DNA of 64,000 bases from JAMQKA01 sp031569985 (GTDB lineage: Bacteria > Bacteroidota > Rhodothermia > Balneolales > Balneolaceae), in assembly GCF_031569985.1 (NCBI RefSeq), contig NZ_JAMQKA010000008.1:62001-126000 (forward strand), written 5' to 3'. Of this stretch, positions 49,501 through 56,527 are shown piece after piece. The notes beneath the pieces were generated by a model. That model was not told the origin of the DNA. It ran no database searches and worked only from the letters and a program-made list of their open reading frames with translations. The translations under genes were made by a program, and so were the position numbers. Within the stretch, counting starts at the first letter, position 1; each line of letters starts with the position of its first letter.

Positions 49501-50496
49501 ATAGGATACCAGGATTATGAGCGGAAGAAAGAGCTATATAAACGCTACCCGGCATTTTTTACTGACAAAATGGTCGGAGACCTGCAGCATCAATTCCGGA
49601 CAACTGAGGGGTTTGCCGGCGAAATGGAGGCTTCATATTCCAGTGATAATTTCAATAACAACCTGGCTGGCATTGGATTGACCTCGCAGTGGGGTTACCG
49701 CCCAAATCACGTGCACACCATAACGGTCGGGCGCAGTATGGTGGAATCCGATTTTAATACCAATTTGGTTTCAGACCAGCTGACATCGCTGGATTACACC
49801 TACCAGCAAAGCTATCGACAGCAATCGATGCAGTCTACACTTGGTGGCGGATTTCGCCTCACCCAGGATGGTACTCTGTTGCCAAACCTGCGGGCTGGAC
49901 TTTGGAAAGCGGTCGATTCCACTTTTACCTCGGGAGAACTGAATTTTAGTCCGGTGATGACGAATACGGCGATAAGCCAGGGCGTAAAACAAGTAAAAGG
50001 ATCGCTTTATCGTGAGGATTACTGGTTAAAACAGGGTCGCCTGTTGACTACTTTTTCTGGATCGGGCAGCTGGTACACAGACGAGGTATTCTCGTTTGAA
50101 GCCCTTGGTCGTTTTTATGTGCAACTTCCATTCTCAACATCTGTGTTCAGAACAAGGGTGATCGGGGAGGGGGCCTATTTGGATGCTACGCGAAATTATT
50201 CCAGCGGCATCCCATACTGGACGCCAAACAGTCTGGTTATTAAAGGGGTCGGAGTGGATCTTAGGTACCAGGACCGGGTTCAGGATCCGAATTTTTGGGT
50301 TGAGGCCGAAGTTATTGGGAAACACAACAGGGATGGATTGTATTTAGCTTATGCAGCACGGCTTAATGCCCGTATTGCACGATATTGGCAGTTAAGGCTC
50401 AACGCCGAAATTTCATCAAGCGAAATTTATCGATCCAATAATATAGGATTTACATTGCGATATCTGTTACCGAAACAATTAAATGTGAATCGATAG
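46591..50496 (+). CDS. Deacetylase-TPR-outer-membrane barrel fusion (PelA/PelB-like)
   Basis: 1301 residues from ATG 46,591; a longer form from 46,549 would spoil the signal peptide. A lipoprotein-like signal ends at LMNGC (Cys about 19). Residues 40-550 are DUF2194-like with a NodB-type deacetylase core: STIFLDDFPAPLY (DD near 260) and SRHELAIHGYNHFSLW (H...H near 355). Residues 660-990 are a helical repeat region, probably TPR. From about 1010 to the end are amphipathic strands (TSQWGYRPNHVHTITVG, LRLNAEISSSEIYRSNN) forming an outer-membrane barrel. This joins PelA deacetylase and PelB TPR-porin functions in one chain, so modification and export would be physically coupled. Confidence 0.75.
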   Translation: MNRISYLLFLALAIGSLMNGCTGGCSNKSGLGYETVPDLPESEPMVMVLKNRQDSTSSQTAYQLTRSFDYTKIPYTTHDLSLLSQQKLVIPESVRLICLTTSEVEQMSDSNVEKLVQFVAEGNSLFTTTPVWDARFGYLLGIKPQSDYKQELHADGFEFHQLAFPGFRDGTFKQPEPFYHRGFHKSVFHDSVEVLASSHDSLDTPVIIENEIGDGTSAFFNSQIGYEKSYRGILFSVVLKLLEGVAYPVANTSTIFLDDFPAPLYSEKMPPIDWEYDMTHAEFVTKVWWPDMQKLADKYHIDYSAMIAFNYNANVVPPFDFKEWTMSKINIPGEEDRSSIGMAQDIAASRHELAIHGYNHFSLWLEDWPNQEFMISAMQAARKRWRIDNLGPLPVTYVPPTNLIDSTGIQALSRAIPQVKTMSSLYVGYKENGTGREFSTDPYDPSLFDYPRITSGFVADDNSMAKQQGMYLLTGIWTHFVHPDDVYQVVQSKEDIFASRNERGLGWHRNRELDYGLYEVFERRIQETIRYYPFIRFKSAKDAVPFVKDWTETQAYRSDRGDDRQIVYNLNAVQQQRGVTYNPSYWFMYVKEQNREQVELALSSQTKQLTFVPIWNGYLAQFSTRRDTLNIPNLHRQRMERKAIDKDRVARVLNSYQDYQQRVEGAEEEDNWTDTRLQDALANLKRNPKSEELQNRVIVLAIEFDRINLAISLLEKRLLTSDLWNTGDIKRLITYYGWTGKSGQAWALLEKLWQRHQDQSVIALKDMMVSEFGSQGQEFRTKWLRREHEIAPKNEAVLTQLVRSTDGEQTWPQMKKYLKDLISLNPKSDTLYKYSLQRSLWYDSPDSTIQMLHAFPSSARGQLQPLSDQIANLYAYSAGNYDQALVWADRSNSVTTQTRLQWLQQASREEEFRERAQQEVTEEPANDSLRAYVGKEFIYNGRSTLGYEILYPLFKENRVPQDVEELIHTEIGYQDYERKKELYKRYPAFFTDKMVGDLQHQFRTTEGFAGEMEASYSSDNFNNNLAGIGLTSQWGYRPNHVHTITVGRSMVESDFNTNLVSDQLTSLDYTYQQSYRQQSMQSTLGGGFRLTQDGTLLPNLRAGLWKAVDSTFTSGELNFSPVMTNTAISQGVKQVKGSLYREDYWLKQGRLLTTFSGSGSWYTDEVFSFEALGRFYVQLPFSTSVFRTRVIGEGAYLDATRNYSSGIPYWTPNSLVIKGVGVDLRYQDRVQDPNFWVEAEVIGKHNRDGLYLAYAARLNARIARYWQLRLNAEISSSEIYRSNNIGFTLRYLLPKQLNVNR

Positions 50497-50580
50497 AATA
50501 ACATTTTGGGACGAGTTCCGTAGACGACCGAGTATTCGTCGATATTTTTAAATTCACTTCCATTCCGTTTTATTTGTTTA

Positions 50581-50889
50581 ATGCTTAAGAAAATATTTAA
50601 ATATCACTTTGAGTGGGTAGCATTGCTGGGGGGACTGGTGCTTATGGGGTTAATGGATCCCTACGTCAGCAACGGTCAATCACTATGTCTATTTGAATTC
50701 CTGAACGCTCCCTTTTGTCCCGGCGAAGGCCTGGGACATGCCATTGCATTTACATTCAGGGGGGAAATATCCCATGCAATGCAGGCTCACCCATTTGGTC
50801 TGCCTGCAGTATTGATATTATTGGGAAGGATAGGGTATCTATGGAAGCGAGCTTTTATTTCACACAAAATTAACCGAGAGGAATTATAG
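50581..50889 (+). CDS. DUF2752 membrane protein (102 aa)
   Basis: Two to three membrane segments with the DUF2752 pattern SLCLFEFLNAPFCPGEGLGHAIAFTFRGEISHAMQAHPFGL, where the usual CP.CG.(T/G) core appears as CPGEGLGHA. The family is widespread and of unknown function, often next to TM2-domain genes as here. The next gene starts three bases after the stop. Confidence 0.8.
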   Translation: MLKKIFKYHFEWVALLGGLVLMGLMDPYVSNGQSLCLFEFLNAPFCPGEGLGHAIAFTFRGEISHAMQAHPFGLPAVLILLGRIGYLWKRAFISHKINREEL

Positions 50890-50892
50890 GTC

Positions 50893-51240
50893 ATGGCAAG
50901 AATGATAGATTATCTACCCGAACTGGAAGGCGATGAGGCGACCTATGTGTCAAAAGTGATGCAGAATATGGACCAGGAGATTGCAGAGCGATTTTCCACA
51001 GTCTACCGGGCTCGTCGAAAAGATCCCCAAACGCTGCTGCTTACGGCTGTAATCGGTTTTTTTGGAGCTGCCGGCATTCACCGGTTCCTTATTGGACAAA
51101 TAGGGATGGGGATACTCTATCTGCTTACCGGGGGCTTGTGTGTGGTTGGTACTGTTGTGGATCTGATTAATTACAAAAATCTCGCCTTTGAGTACAACCA
51201 GGAGATAGCCCGCGAAGTGGCTTCTTTGGTTAGGAATTAA
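50893..51240 (+). CDS. TM2-domain protein (115 aa)
   Basis: An N-terminal cytosolic part (MARMIDYLPELEGDEATYVSKVMQNMD) is followed by the TM2 hairpin: LLLTAVIGFFGAAGIHRFLIGQIGMGILYLLTGGLCVVGTVVDLI, including the G.HRF..G....G......G motif. Function of TM2 proteins is not settled. Cotranscribed with the DUF2752 gene. Confidence 0.85.
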   Translation: MARMIDYLPELEGDEATYVSKVMQNMDQEIAERFSTVYRARRKDPQTLLLTAVIGFFGAAGIHRFLIGQIGMGILYLLTGGLCVVGTVVDLINYKNLAFEYNQEIAREVASLVRN

Positions 51241-51271
51241 CCGAAGAAATAATATGAGTTATCTTTAAGTT

Positions 51272-51362
51272 CTCGCATAGTCTATGTCTAGCCTACGTAT
51301 AGCCTTTGCGAGCCCTACGAATAGACTATACCTAGGCTACGCACGACCTTTGCGTAGCCTAG
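51272..51362. repeat. Nested inverted repeats built from TAGCCT(A/T) units
   Basis: A perfect hairpin CTAGGCTACGCA (51,332-51,343) with TGCGTAGCCTAG (51,351-51,362), loop of 7, and an outer pair TAGTCTAT (51,278-51,285) with ATAGACTA (51,321-51,328). Short units TAGCCTACG, TAGCCTTTGCG, CCTACG and TAGGCTACG alternate in both orientations through the block. No T run, so not a classical terminator, although it lies between two convergent genes. May be a REP-like chromosomal element. Confidence 0.6.
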
Positions 51363-51417
51363 AAGCTAGTGTTGGAGGACAGTTGCTCCCCCGACCGAAA
51401 ATCTAATAACAACTCAT

Positions 51418-52269
51418 CTACTGCTTCTCCCCGGTCCAGAATATTCGGTTTACATTGAATCCAAACCGGATATCACCGTCCCAGAACTTGTCGTCATTTT
51501 GGGCGATGATATGCTGCTCGGTGTGCCAGTCAGACGTTTTTAGAAACAGTTGAAAAACGTGTCCCCCCGTTTCGATGTTTAGTCCCACAGAAAATGCATT
51601 GGCTGTACCTTCCGAACGCTCACCGAGTACCGGCAAATATTCAGCCATCAGTGCGTAGCGATCTGAGATATGATACTCCCCGGCAAGTCCCAGGGCAAAA
51701 TGTGTTTTTTCTTCCCCGGTGAACACCGTGTTGAAATGGGAAATCATGGGTGAAACCTGGAGACTCAGCTGATCGTTGAATTTTCTTGCTACATTGGCTG
51801 ATGCAAAGAAATTGAGGCGGTCTCCAAATGAATACCCGTTTTTATTGGTATCAATTCCCATATCTCCTTTCAGAGTGATACTCAGAGGCACATTATCTGT
51901 TGTAGTTTGGCGAAACAGGGCATATTTGGTCCTGAAGTCATATTGCTTTTGGGGCGAGCTTCGTCCCACACCCAGCGACCAATTGTCTGTTATCCCGTAA
52001 TCGATACCGAGACGTACAGAGGCCCCAAAGTCCATGCCCAAAAAGTTGTGTAACGGTTCGTCATTGATGAGGCCAAAGCTGTGCATGATTGTGGCATTAA
52101 TGTTCTTGTGGCCGATGACCTCTACTGTACTCATGCCAATCAGCCCGGGTGCCCAAAATGTTTCTTCAACAGGGCCCTCTTGTACCACGCGTTCTCGTTC
52201 CATCTGCGCTCTAGCTGAAAATGAGATAAAGATTAACAGCGTGAATAGTAGCGTTGTTTTCTTAAGCAT
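51418..52269 (-). CDS. DUF5777-like outer-membrane barrel protein
   Basis: 283 residues: signal peptide to SARAQ (about residue 21), then WAPGLIGMSTVEVIGHKNINATIMHSFG and DFGASVRLGIDYGITDNWSLGVGRSSPQKQYDFRTKYALFRQ, followed by alternating beta strands. This is the DUF5777 family pattern, commonly beside YceI and cytochrome-like genes in FCB bacteria. Its start overlaps the YceI gene end by 8 bases, so the two are coupled. Confidence 0.75.
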   Translation of the reverse strand: MLKKTTLLFTLLIFISFSARAQMERERVVQEGPVEETFWAPGLIGMSTVEVIGHKNINATIMHSFGLINDEPLHNFLGMDFGASVRLGIDYGITDNWSLGVGRSSPQKQYDFRTKYALFRQTTTDNVPLSITLKGDMGIDTNKNGYSFGDRLNFFASANVARKFNDQLSLQVSPMISHFNTVFTGEEKTHFALGLAGEYHISDRYALMAEYLPVLGERSEGTANAFSVGLNIETGGHVFQLFLKTSDWHTEQHIIAQNDDKFWDGDIRFGFNVNRIFWTGEKQ

Positions 52270-52822
52270 CTGTATCAGATTCTATTGGAGTTAATGTTGC
52301 TTCTATCTGTATATCCTGGTTTTCATCCACCCGGTAGAAGAGAATGCCCGGCGGTTCTATGTCATATTCTTCGATATTCAACGTCCATGAGGCTTTAACT
52401 TTTAATCCATCTGCGGTTTTTTGAAGGGTACCGGTTAGCTCGAGATCCTGCGTAACCCCATGGATAGTAAACTCTCCGCGTACCGTAACTTGTTGCGGCT
52501 GGTTGGTAGTGGTATCAAAATTTGAAACCAGTTTACCGAAAAACTCCGCAAAAGGGTATTTGTCGGTCTCCAGGGTTCGCCGCATATCTTTGTCTCTTTT
52601 GTTGATTCCTGTGTCAAAGGTGTTCATGTCTATGTAGAAATCTACAGTGGAGTCTGACAGGTCGATAAGACCCACCAGGTGATCAGAGATACCGGTGAAG
52701 GTGTGGAGCGGCACCTCAGATTCAAATTCGGCGTGCCCCGTTTCTGTTTTATAAGACTGTGCCTCTACGTGCAAAGGAAAGAGGTACAGAACAACTGCAA
52801 CAATAGGGATCAACCGTCTCAT
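52262..52822 (-). CDS. YceI-family periplasmic protein
   Basis: 186 residues with signal peptide (ending VEAQS). YceI lipocalin-like pattern: AEFESEVPLHTFTGISDHLVGLIDLSDSTVDFYIDMNTFDTGINKRDKDMRRTLETDKYPFAEFFGKLV, then VTVRGEFTIHGVTQDLELTGTLQK. These proteins bind isoprenoid or other lipids in the periplasm. First gene of a two-gene unit with the barrel protein. Confidence 0.88.
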   Translation of the reverse strand: MRRLIPIVAVVLYLFPLHVEAQSYKTETGHAEFESEVPLHTFTGISDHLVGLIDLSDSTVDFYIDMNTFDTGINKRDKDMRRTLETDKYPFAEFFGKLVSNFDTTTNQPQQVTVRGEFTIHGVTQDLELTGTLQKTADGLKVKASWTLNIEEYDIEPPGILFYRVDENQDIQIEATLTPIESDTDA

Positions 52823-52926
52823 GATATTACCTCCAGACTAAGGTTAAATATAAATATTTATTTTTCATGAACAGGGAGTTTGTATCCCGCTTGGGTCTCT
52901 GATTCTATTACTGAAACTGATAATGA

Positions 52927-53427
52927 TTAGTTGTTCTCGGCACCTTCGCTGATCCAATCCCTAATCAAATTAATTTCTTCATCAGAAAGATAGGGACCGC
53001 CTTGGGGCATGCGTGCTGTGCCACAGTCTGGATTAGGTTCAATTTTATCGACAATTGGACTATTATCAGGTTCATTGGCAACTATGATTTCTCCACATTG
53101 GTCTCCATTACTGTTAACAGCGGCATTGTATGAACTGAGATCTACCCCATTTTGTGCCGTAGCAGCGTCATGGCACCCGCTTGTCGCACAACTACTATTA
53201 AATATTTCTTGGACGTTTGAAAAGGTAGGTTCAGTACCACCGCCATTTCCTCCATCCCCGTTGCCTCCGCCATTTCCATTGCCGTTACCCCCGCCGTTGG
53301 TTCCGGTGCTGTTATCTCCACACCCACTCATAATCAGTCCAAGTGAGCAAATTAAGGTGATTAAAAGTGTTACAGTAAGCGATGATCGCGAGGTAATTGG
53401 GCCTGAGTTGGATGAAATTGAGTTCAT
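52927..53427 (-). CDS. Lipoprotein with cytochrome c-like domain
   Basis: Start taken at 53,427 because AAGGACATCATT precedes that ATG; a frame to 53,481 exists without a ribosome site. Lipoprotein signal ends LIMSGC. A Gly/Asn linker (GGGNGNGNGG) is followed by a domain of about 90 residues: IFNSSCATSGCHDA, GVDLSSYNAAV, then MPQGGPYLSDEEINLIRDWISEGA. The heme motif would be CX4CH (CATSGCH), a non-standard spacing, with MP as possible axial ligand region. Such domains are common in FCB surface proteins. Confidence 0.75.
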   Translation of the reverse strand: MNSISSNSGPITSRSSLTVTLLITLICSLGLIMSGCGDNSTGTNGGGNGNGNGGGNGDGGNGGGTEPTFSNVQEIFNSSCATSGCHDAATAQNGVDLSSYNAAVNSNGDQCGEIIVANEPDNSPIVDKIEPNPDCGTARMPQGGPYLSDEEINLIRDWISEGAENN

Positions 53428-53492
53428 AATGATGTCCTTATATTTATGGTCGTTATTAATTTTTTGATACTGGAAAGACAAGAGGGATTTGA

Positions 53493-54380
53493 TTACTCAG
53501 GGGCAGGAGCTTCCGAAAGACCGGTATTGACTATGGGCCAAACCCCGGGTTGCGGGAAGCTGACTCCCCTGGTTTCTCCGGGTTCCTGATCGCCGTCAAC
53601 ATCGTTTGTTCCTCCAAAATAGTAGAGAGGCCAGCCTTTGTAGGTCAGCTGTTGCCGTTCTCCGTGAACTTCAATAACATCGAAATCAGCTTCATCAATG
53701 GCGCTGGGTAATGCATCAAGTTCAAGATGGAAAATTGGCCAGACTCCGTTATTACTGAAATCTTCGTCGGTAAAGGTATTGGTATTTAAACTATCATTTG
53801 AGAAGGCATACAGGGTTCTGCCGTCGATATCAGTAAAAAACGTGGTGATCTCATCTCCCTGGGTATAATCACTCATGTAGTTATTGCCATCATGCCCAAC
53901 GAGCTGTTCATCCGCAATCATGATTGAGTAATCCGGATTAGCAACATACCAGACATCGTTGACTCCATCCCCGTTTACAGTTCCCGGCTGATTATCATTT
54001 GCAAAATAATACAACGGCCAGCCTCGGTAGGTCGTTTGATTTGTACCATCATTGCGTTGAATGGAACCGAAATCACTGGGTTCAAGTCCGCTTGAGGAGC
54101 TTAACAGATCTGCTGAAATAGCAGGCCAGTTTTCGATACATCCCTCATTACAGTTGCTCGCGCCCTTCACATCCCGCGTAAAAAAGTACAGCACGTTTCC
54201 ATCTCCATCGGACATTACTTGTCCGTGTGACTGTGTGTTAGTGATAGTTATGATTGTCTGTTCAGGGGCTTCTTCATCATTACTACCACCTAAATTACAT
54301 CCGGCTAGTAATATGCTGGCAGAGAGGATAAAAACTAGTGAGAGAACAGAATTCGGATTGGTTTTTAGAATTTTCATCAT
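53493..54380 (-). CDS. Lipoprotein with Lipoprotein_15 repeats
   Basis: 295 residues. Lipoprotein signal ends ILLAGC. Four related units follow, of the type VLYFFTRD...CNEGCIENWPA, YKGWPLYYFANDNQPG, LYAFSNDS...NNGVWPIF and YKGWPLYYFGGTND..GVWPIV, as in the COG4315/PF03640 secreted repeat family. Their role is unknown; some relatives are linked to extracytoplasmic redox. Sits close to the cytochrome-like lipoprotein and reads in the same direction. Confidence 0.82.
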   Translation of the reverse strand: MMKILKTNPNSVLSLVFILSASILLAGCNLGGSNDEEAPEQTIITITNTQSHGQVMSDGDGNVLYFFTRDVKGASNCNEGCIENWPAISADLLSSSSGLEPSDFGSIQRNDGTNQTTYRGWPLYYFANDNQPGTVNGDGVNDVWYVANPDYSIMIADEQLVGHDGNNYMSDYTQGDEITTFFTDIDGRTLYAFSNDSLNTNTFTDEDFSNNGVWPIFHLELDALPSAIDEADFDVIEVHGERQQLTYKGWPLYYFGGTNDVDGDQEPGETRGVSFPQPGVWPIVNTGLSEAPAPE

Positions 54381-54411
54381 ATTCCTTGTTAATTTGTGAT
54401 GGTTATATTTT

Positions 54412-55683
54412 CTACAACCTCAGGTTGAGAGAAATTGAAGTGCCAACCGAATAAAGCTCAACGTTACCCCAGCCTACTTCTTTAAGGGGAAGTTTTACAA
54501 ATGGTTCAGCACGCAGACTCCAGTTTCTAAGGATATCCAGCTCATAACCCAGCGAAATACTGGCATTGCTCAACCAGTGCGTCGTGCCGGTTTTATCACT
54601 CCAGCTTTGTACCAGGCCCCCGTAATTTTGGTCATAGTTGAATTGATATTTCTCGTTAAGCATGATATAAGAGGAGACCCCGGCGGATGCGTAGATCCGA
54701 GATCGTTCAAACTGAAGGAAGTCATATTTCAGATTGACCGGGATCTCCAGTATGGCGCAGTCTGCTACAGTTTGATCAGCCACAATTCCATTGGTCCAGT
54801 AGCCATAGGGTGGCTTGTATTCTTGTCCCTGGGCTGTGTAATGCACGTTGGCCTGGCCAACACCCGTGGAGATCGCAAAATTTTTAGCAATGCGGTACTC
54901 AACTGCGATACCAAACTTGTAGCCGGGGTTTGAGAAGTTGGACAACGATCCGACAGTACTAAGATCCGGTCCTGCTGCAATCCCCACAGAAAACGGGGAG
55001 TTTGACTTCGCAGCCAATACATCATCCCGATTTGATAATGTACCCTGTGAACCAGGAGAGATAGCTTCTTCTATATCGCTATCCACGGAATTAGACTCCA
55101 CAGTGGTTGCCAACCAGAAACGATACGGCGTAACAAAATCTTTAAGCGATTGCGTTACGCCACATCCTGAACAAGTGTATTCACGGACAAAAAGTGCTCT
55201 GCCCATGTCTGCTGTAATAGCAAATTCGGTTGCCTGCGGCTGGTTCTGACCACTTTGGGTATTGCGTTGTTCAGTCTGTTCAGTAGGAGAAGAGGAACTC
55301 TCGGATTGTGTTTGCAGCTGTGTATTTTGCTCTTCCGGTTCGGGAGTGAGTGGCGTTTTTGGTTGTTCTGTCGGGGAATCTGGATCCAAGTTATCATTAC
55401 CAGACGCACTCTCAGATGGTTGCGTTTGCTCGCTAAGTTGCCTGTTCAGTTCATTGATAGCCTGGTAGTTTTGATAGATGCCGTATCCAATCAATGAAAA
55501 GAGGACGATGCAGGCTGCTGCAATCCAGACTCGTTTTCTGTTGCGGGCTCGTGCCCGATCTGCCTTATCAAGCCTTTTCTCAAGTTTAAGCCAATCCGCT
55601 TCATTAAACGGAATGTCGTACTCGCTGGTCTTCTCCCGGAAAAGATCTTCAATAGGATCGCTTTTGTTATTGTCTTCAGACAT
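54412..55683 (-). CDS. Membrane-anchored barrel protein, putative anti-sigma partner
   Basis: 423 residues. No signal peptide: residues 1-46 are cytosolic (DPIEDLFREKTSEYDIPFNEADWLKLEKRL), residues 47-68 are one membrane helix (VWIAAACIVLFSLIGYGIY), residues 75-155 are a Ser/Gln/Glu/Pro linker, and residues 160-423 look like an outer-membrane barrel ending NLRL. The N-terminal part resembles anti-sigma segments of FCB bacteria, and the ECF sigma gene lies ten bases upstream. The chain could span both membranes and carry an envelope signal to the sigma factor. Confidence 0.7.
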   Translation of the reverse strand: MSEDNNKSDPIEDLFREKTSEYDIPFNEADWLKLEKRLDKADRARARNRKRVWIAAACIVLFSLIGYGIYQNYQAINELNRQLSEQTQPSESASGNDNLDPDSPTEQPKTPLTPEPEEQNTQLQTQSESSSSPTEQTEQRNTQSGQNQPQATEFAITADMGRALFVREYTCSGCGVTQSLKDFVTPYRFWLATTVESNSVDSDIEEAISPGSQGTLSNRDDVLAAKSNSPFSVGIAAGPDLSTVGSLSNFSNPGYKFGIAVEYRIAKNFAISTGVGQANVHYTAQGQEYKPPYGYWTNGIVADQTVADCAILEIPVNLKYDFLQFERSRIYASAGVSSYIMLNEKYQFNYDQNYGGLVQSWSDKTGTTHWLSNASISLGYELDILRNWSLRAEPFVKLPLKEVGWGNVELYSVGTSISLNLRL

Positions 55684-55693
55684 TATTCCCGGT

Positions 55694-56221
55694 CTATATT
55701 AGGTTTTTCTCCAACATGGATTTTAAATTCTGTTTGGCCTTCGAAAGGTTAGATTTCGAAGTTCCTACTGATATATCGAGCATTTGGGCAATCTCTTTGT
55801 GCTTAAACCCTTCAATGACGTACAAATTGAATACGGTTCGATAGGCGGGAGAAAGTTCCTGCACCATATCGATCAACTCCTGGTAAGATATCCCGCTGGT
55901 AATTTGTTCTTCGTTCTTCAAGGCACTGCCAGCCTCTTCAATGTTATCCCATTTGTCAGTTTCATCCCGTTTGTGGTAATGATTGATCGCCGTATTCACT
56001 ATAATCTTCCGTAACCACGGCTTAAATGGTCTGTCCATATCATACTTTTTTATATTGCTAAACACTTTCATAAAGGCATCATTAAGTACTTCTGCCGCTT
56101 TATCTCTCGTATCTGCATATCGCAGCGTGATACTCATGCCATAGGCATAGTACATCTTGTACAACTCCTTTTGACTTTCACGCTGCCGCTTCCGGCATCC
56201 TTTAATAATTTCTTTATACAA
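55694..56221 (-). CDS. ECF RNA polymerase sigma factor
   Basis: 175 residues. Region 2: KELYKMYYAYGMSITLRYADTRDKAAEVLNDAFMKVFSNIKKYD.DRPFKPWLRKIIVNTAINHYHK. Region 4: YQELIDMVQELSPAYRTVFNLYVIEGFKHKEIAQMLDISVGTSKSNLSKAKQNLK. Size and domain order are those of ECF factors. Forms an operon with the anchored barrel protein, its likely regulator. The promoter must lie in 56,222-56,527. Confidence 0.92.
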   Translation of the reverse strand: MYKEIIKGCRKRQRESQKELYKMYYAYGMSITLRYADTRDKAAEVLNDAFMKVFSNIKKYDMDRPFKPWLRKIIVNTAINHYHKRDETDKWDNIEEAGSALKNEEQITSGISYQELIDMVQELSPAYRTVFNLYVIEGFKHKEIAQMLDISVGTSKSNLSKAKQNLKSMLEKNLI

Positions 56222-56527
56222 GGGGTCCCAGTTTTTTCAGGCGATCATGTTAATTCTTGCAGCTATTATCCCTTCGCTCTACTTGCCTATACAAGATATT
56301 TGGGCGGAGGGTTGCCTCTGAATATTAATTTATTTGATTTCTCATCAATTAATACCTTAAAGTTATGATATATCTTGCTAACGGCAGAACTTTGGCATTT
56401 TCGTACCTGTAGATAGCGCATAATCTTTTAATAGATTTCTTCAAAAAATACCGGGGATAAATTGTAACCATTTATTAACCTTGCCGTACATTCTGAAAAT
56501 TGAATAGATCGGCTTATATCACAGACA
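56222..56527. other. Divergent intergenic region
   Basis: 306 bases between the leftward sigma operon and the rightward DUF4097 operon, AT-rich toward both ends. It must hold both promoters. I see no gene and no strong hairpin. Confidence 0.5.

Noticed and set aside
51272..51362. Rho-independent terminator between the TM2 and DUF5777 genes
   Set aside because: The stem is strong but no T run follows on either strand.
53009..53467. 152-residue rightward frame with Pro-rich centre
   Set aside because: It is the complement of the Gly/Asn linker of the cytochrome-like lipoprotein and has no independent support.
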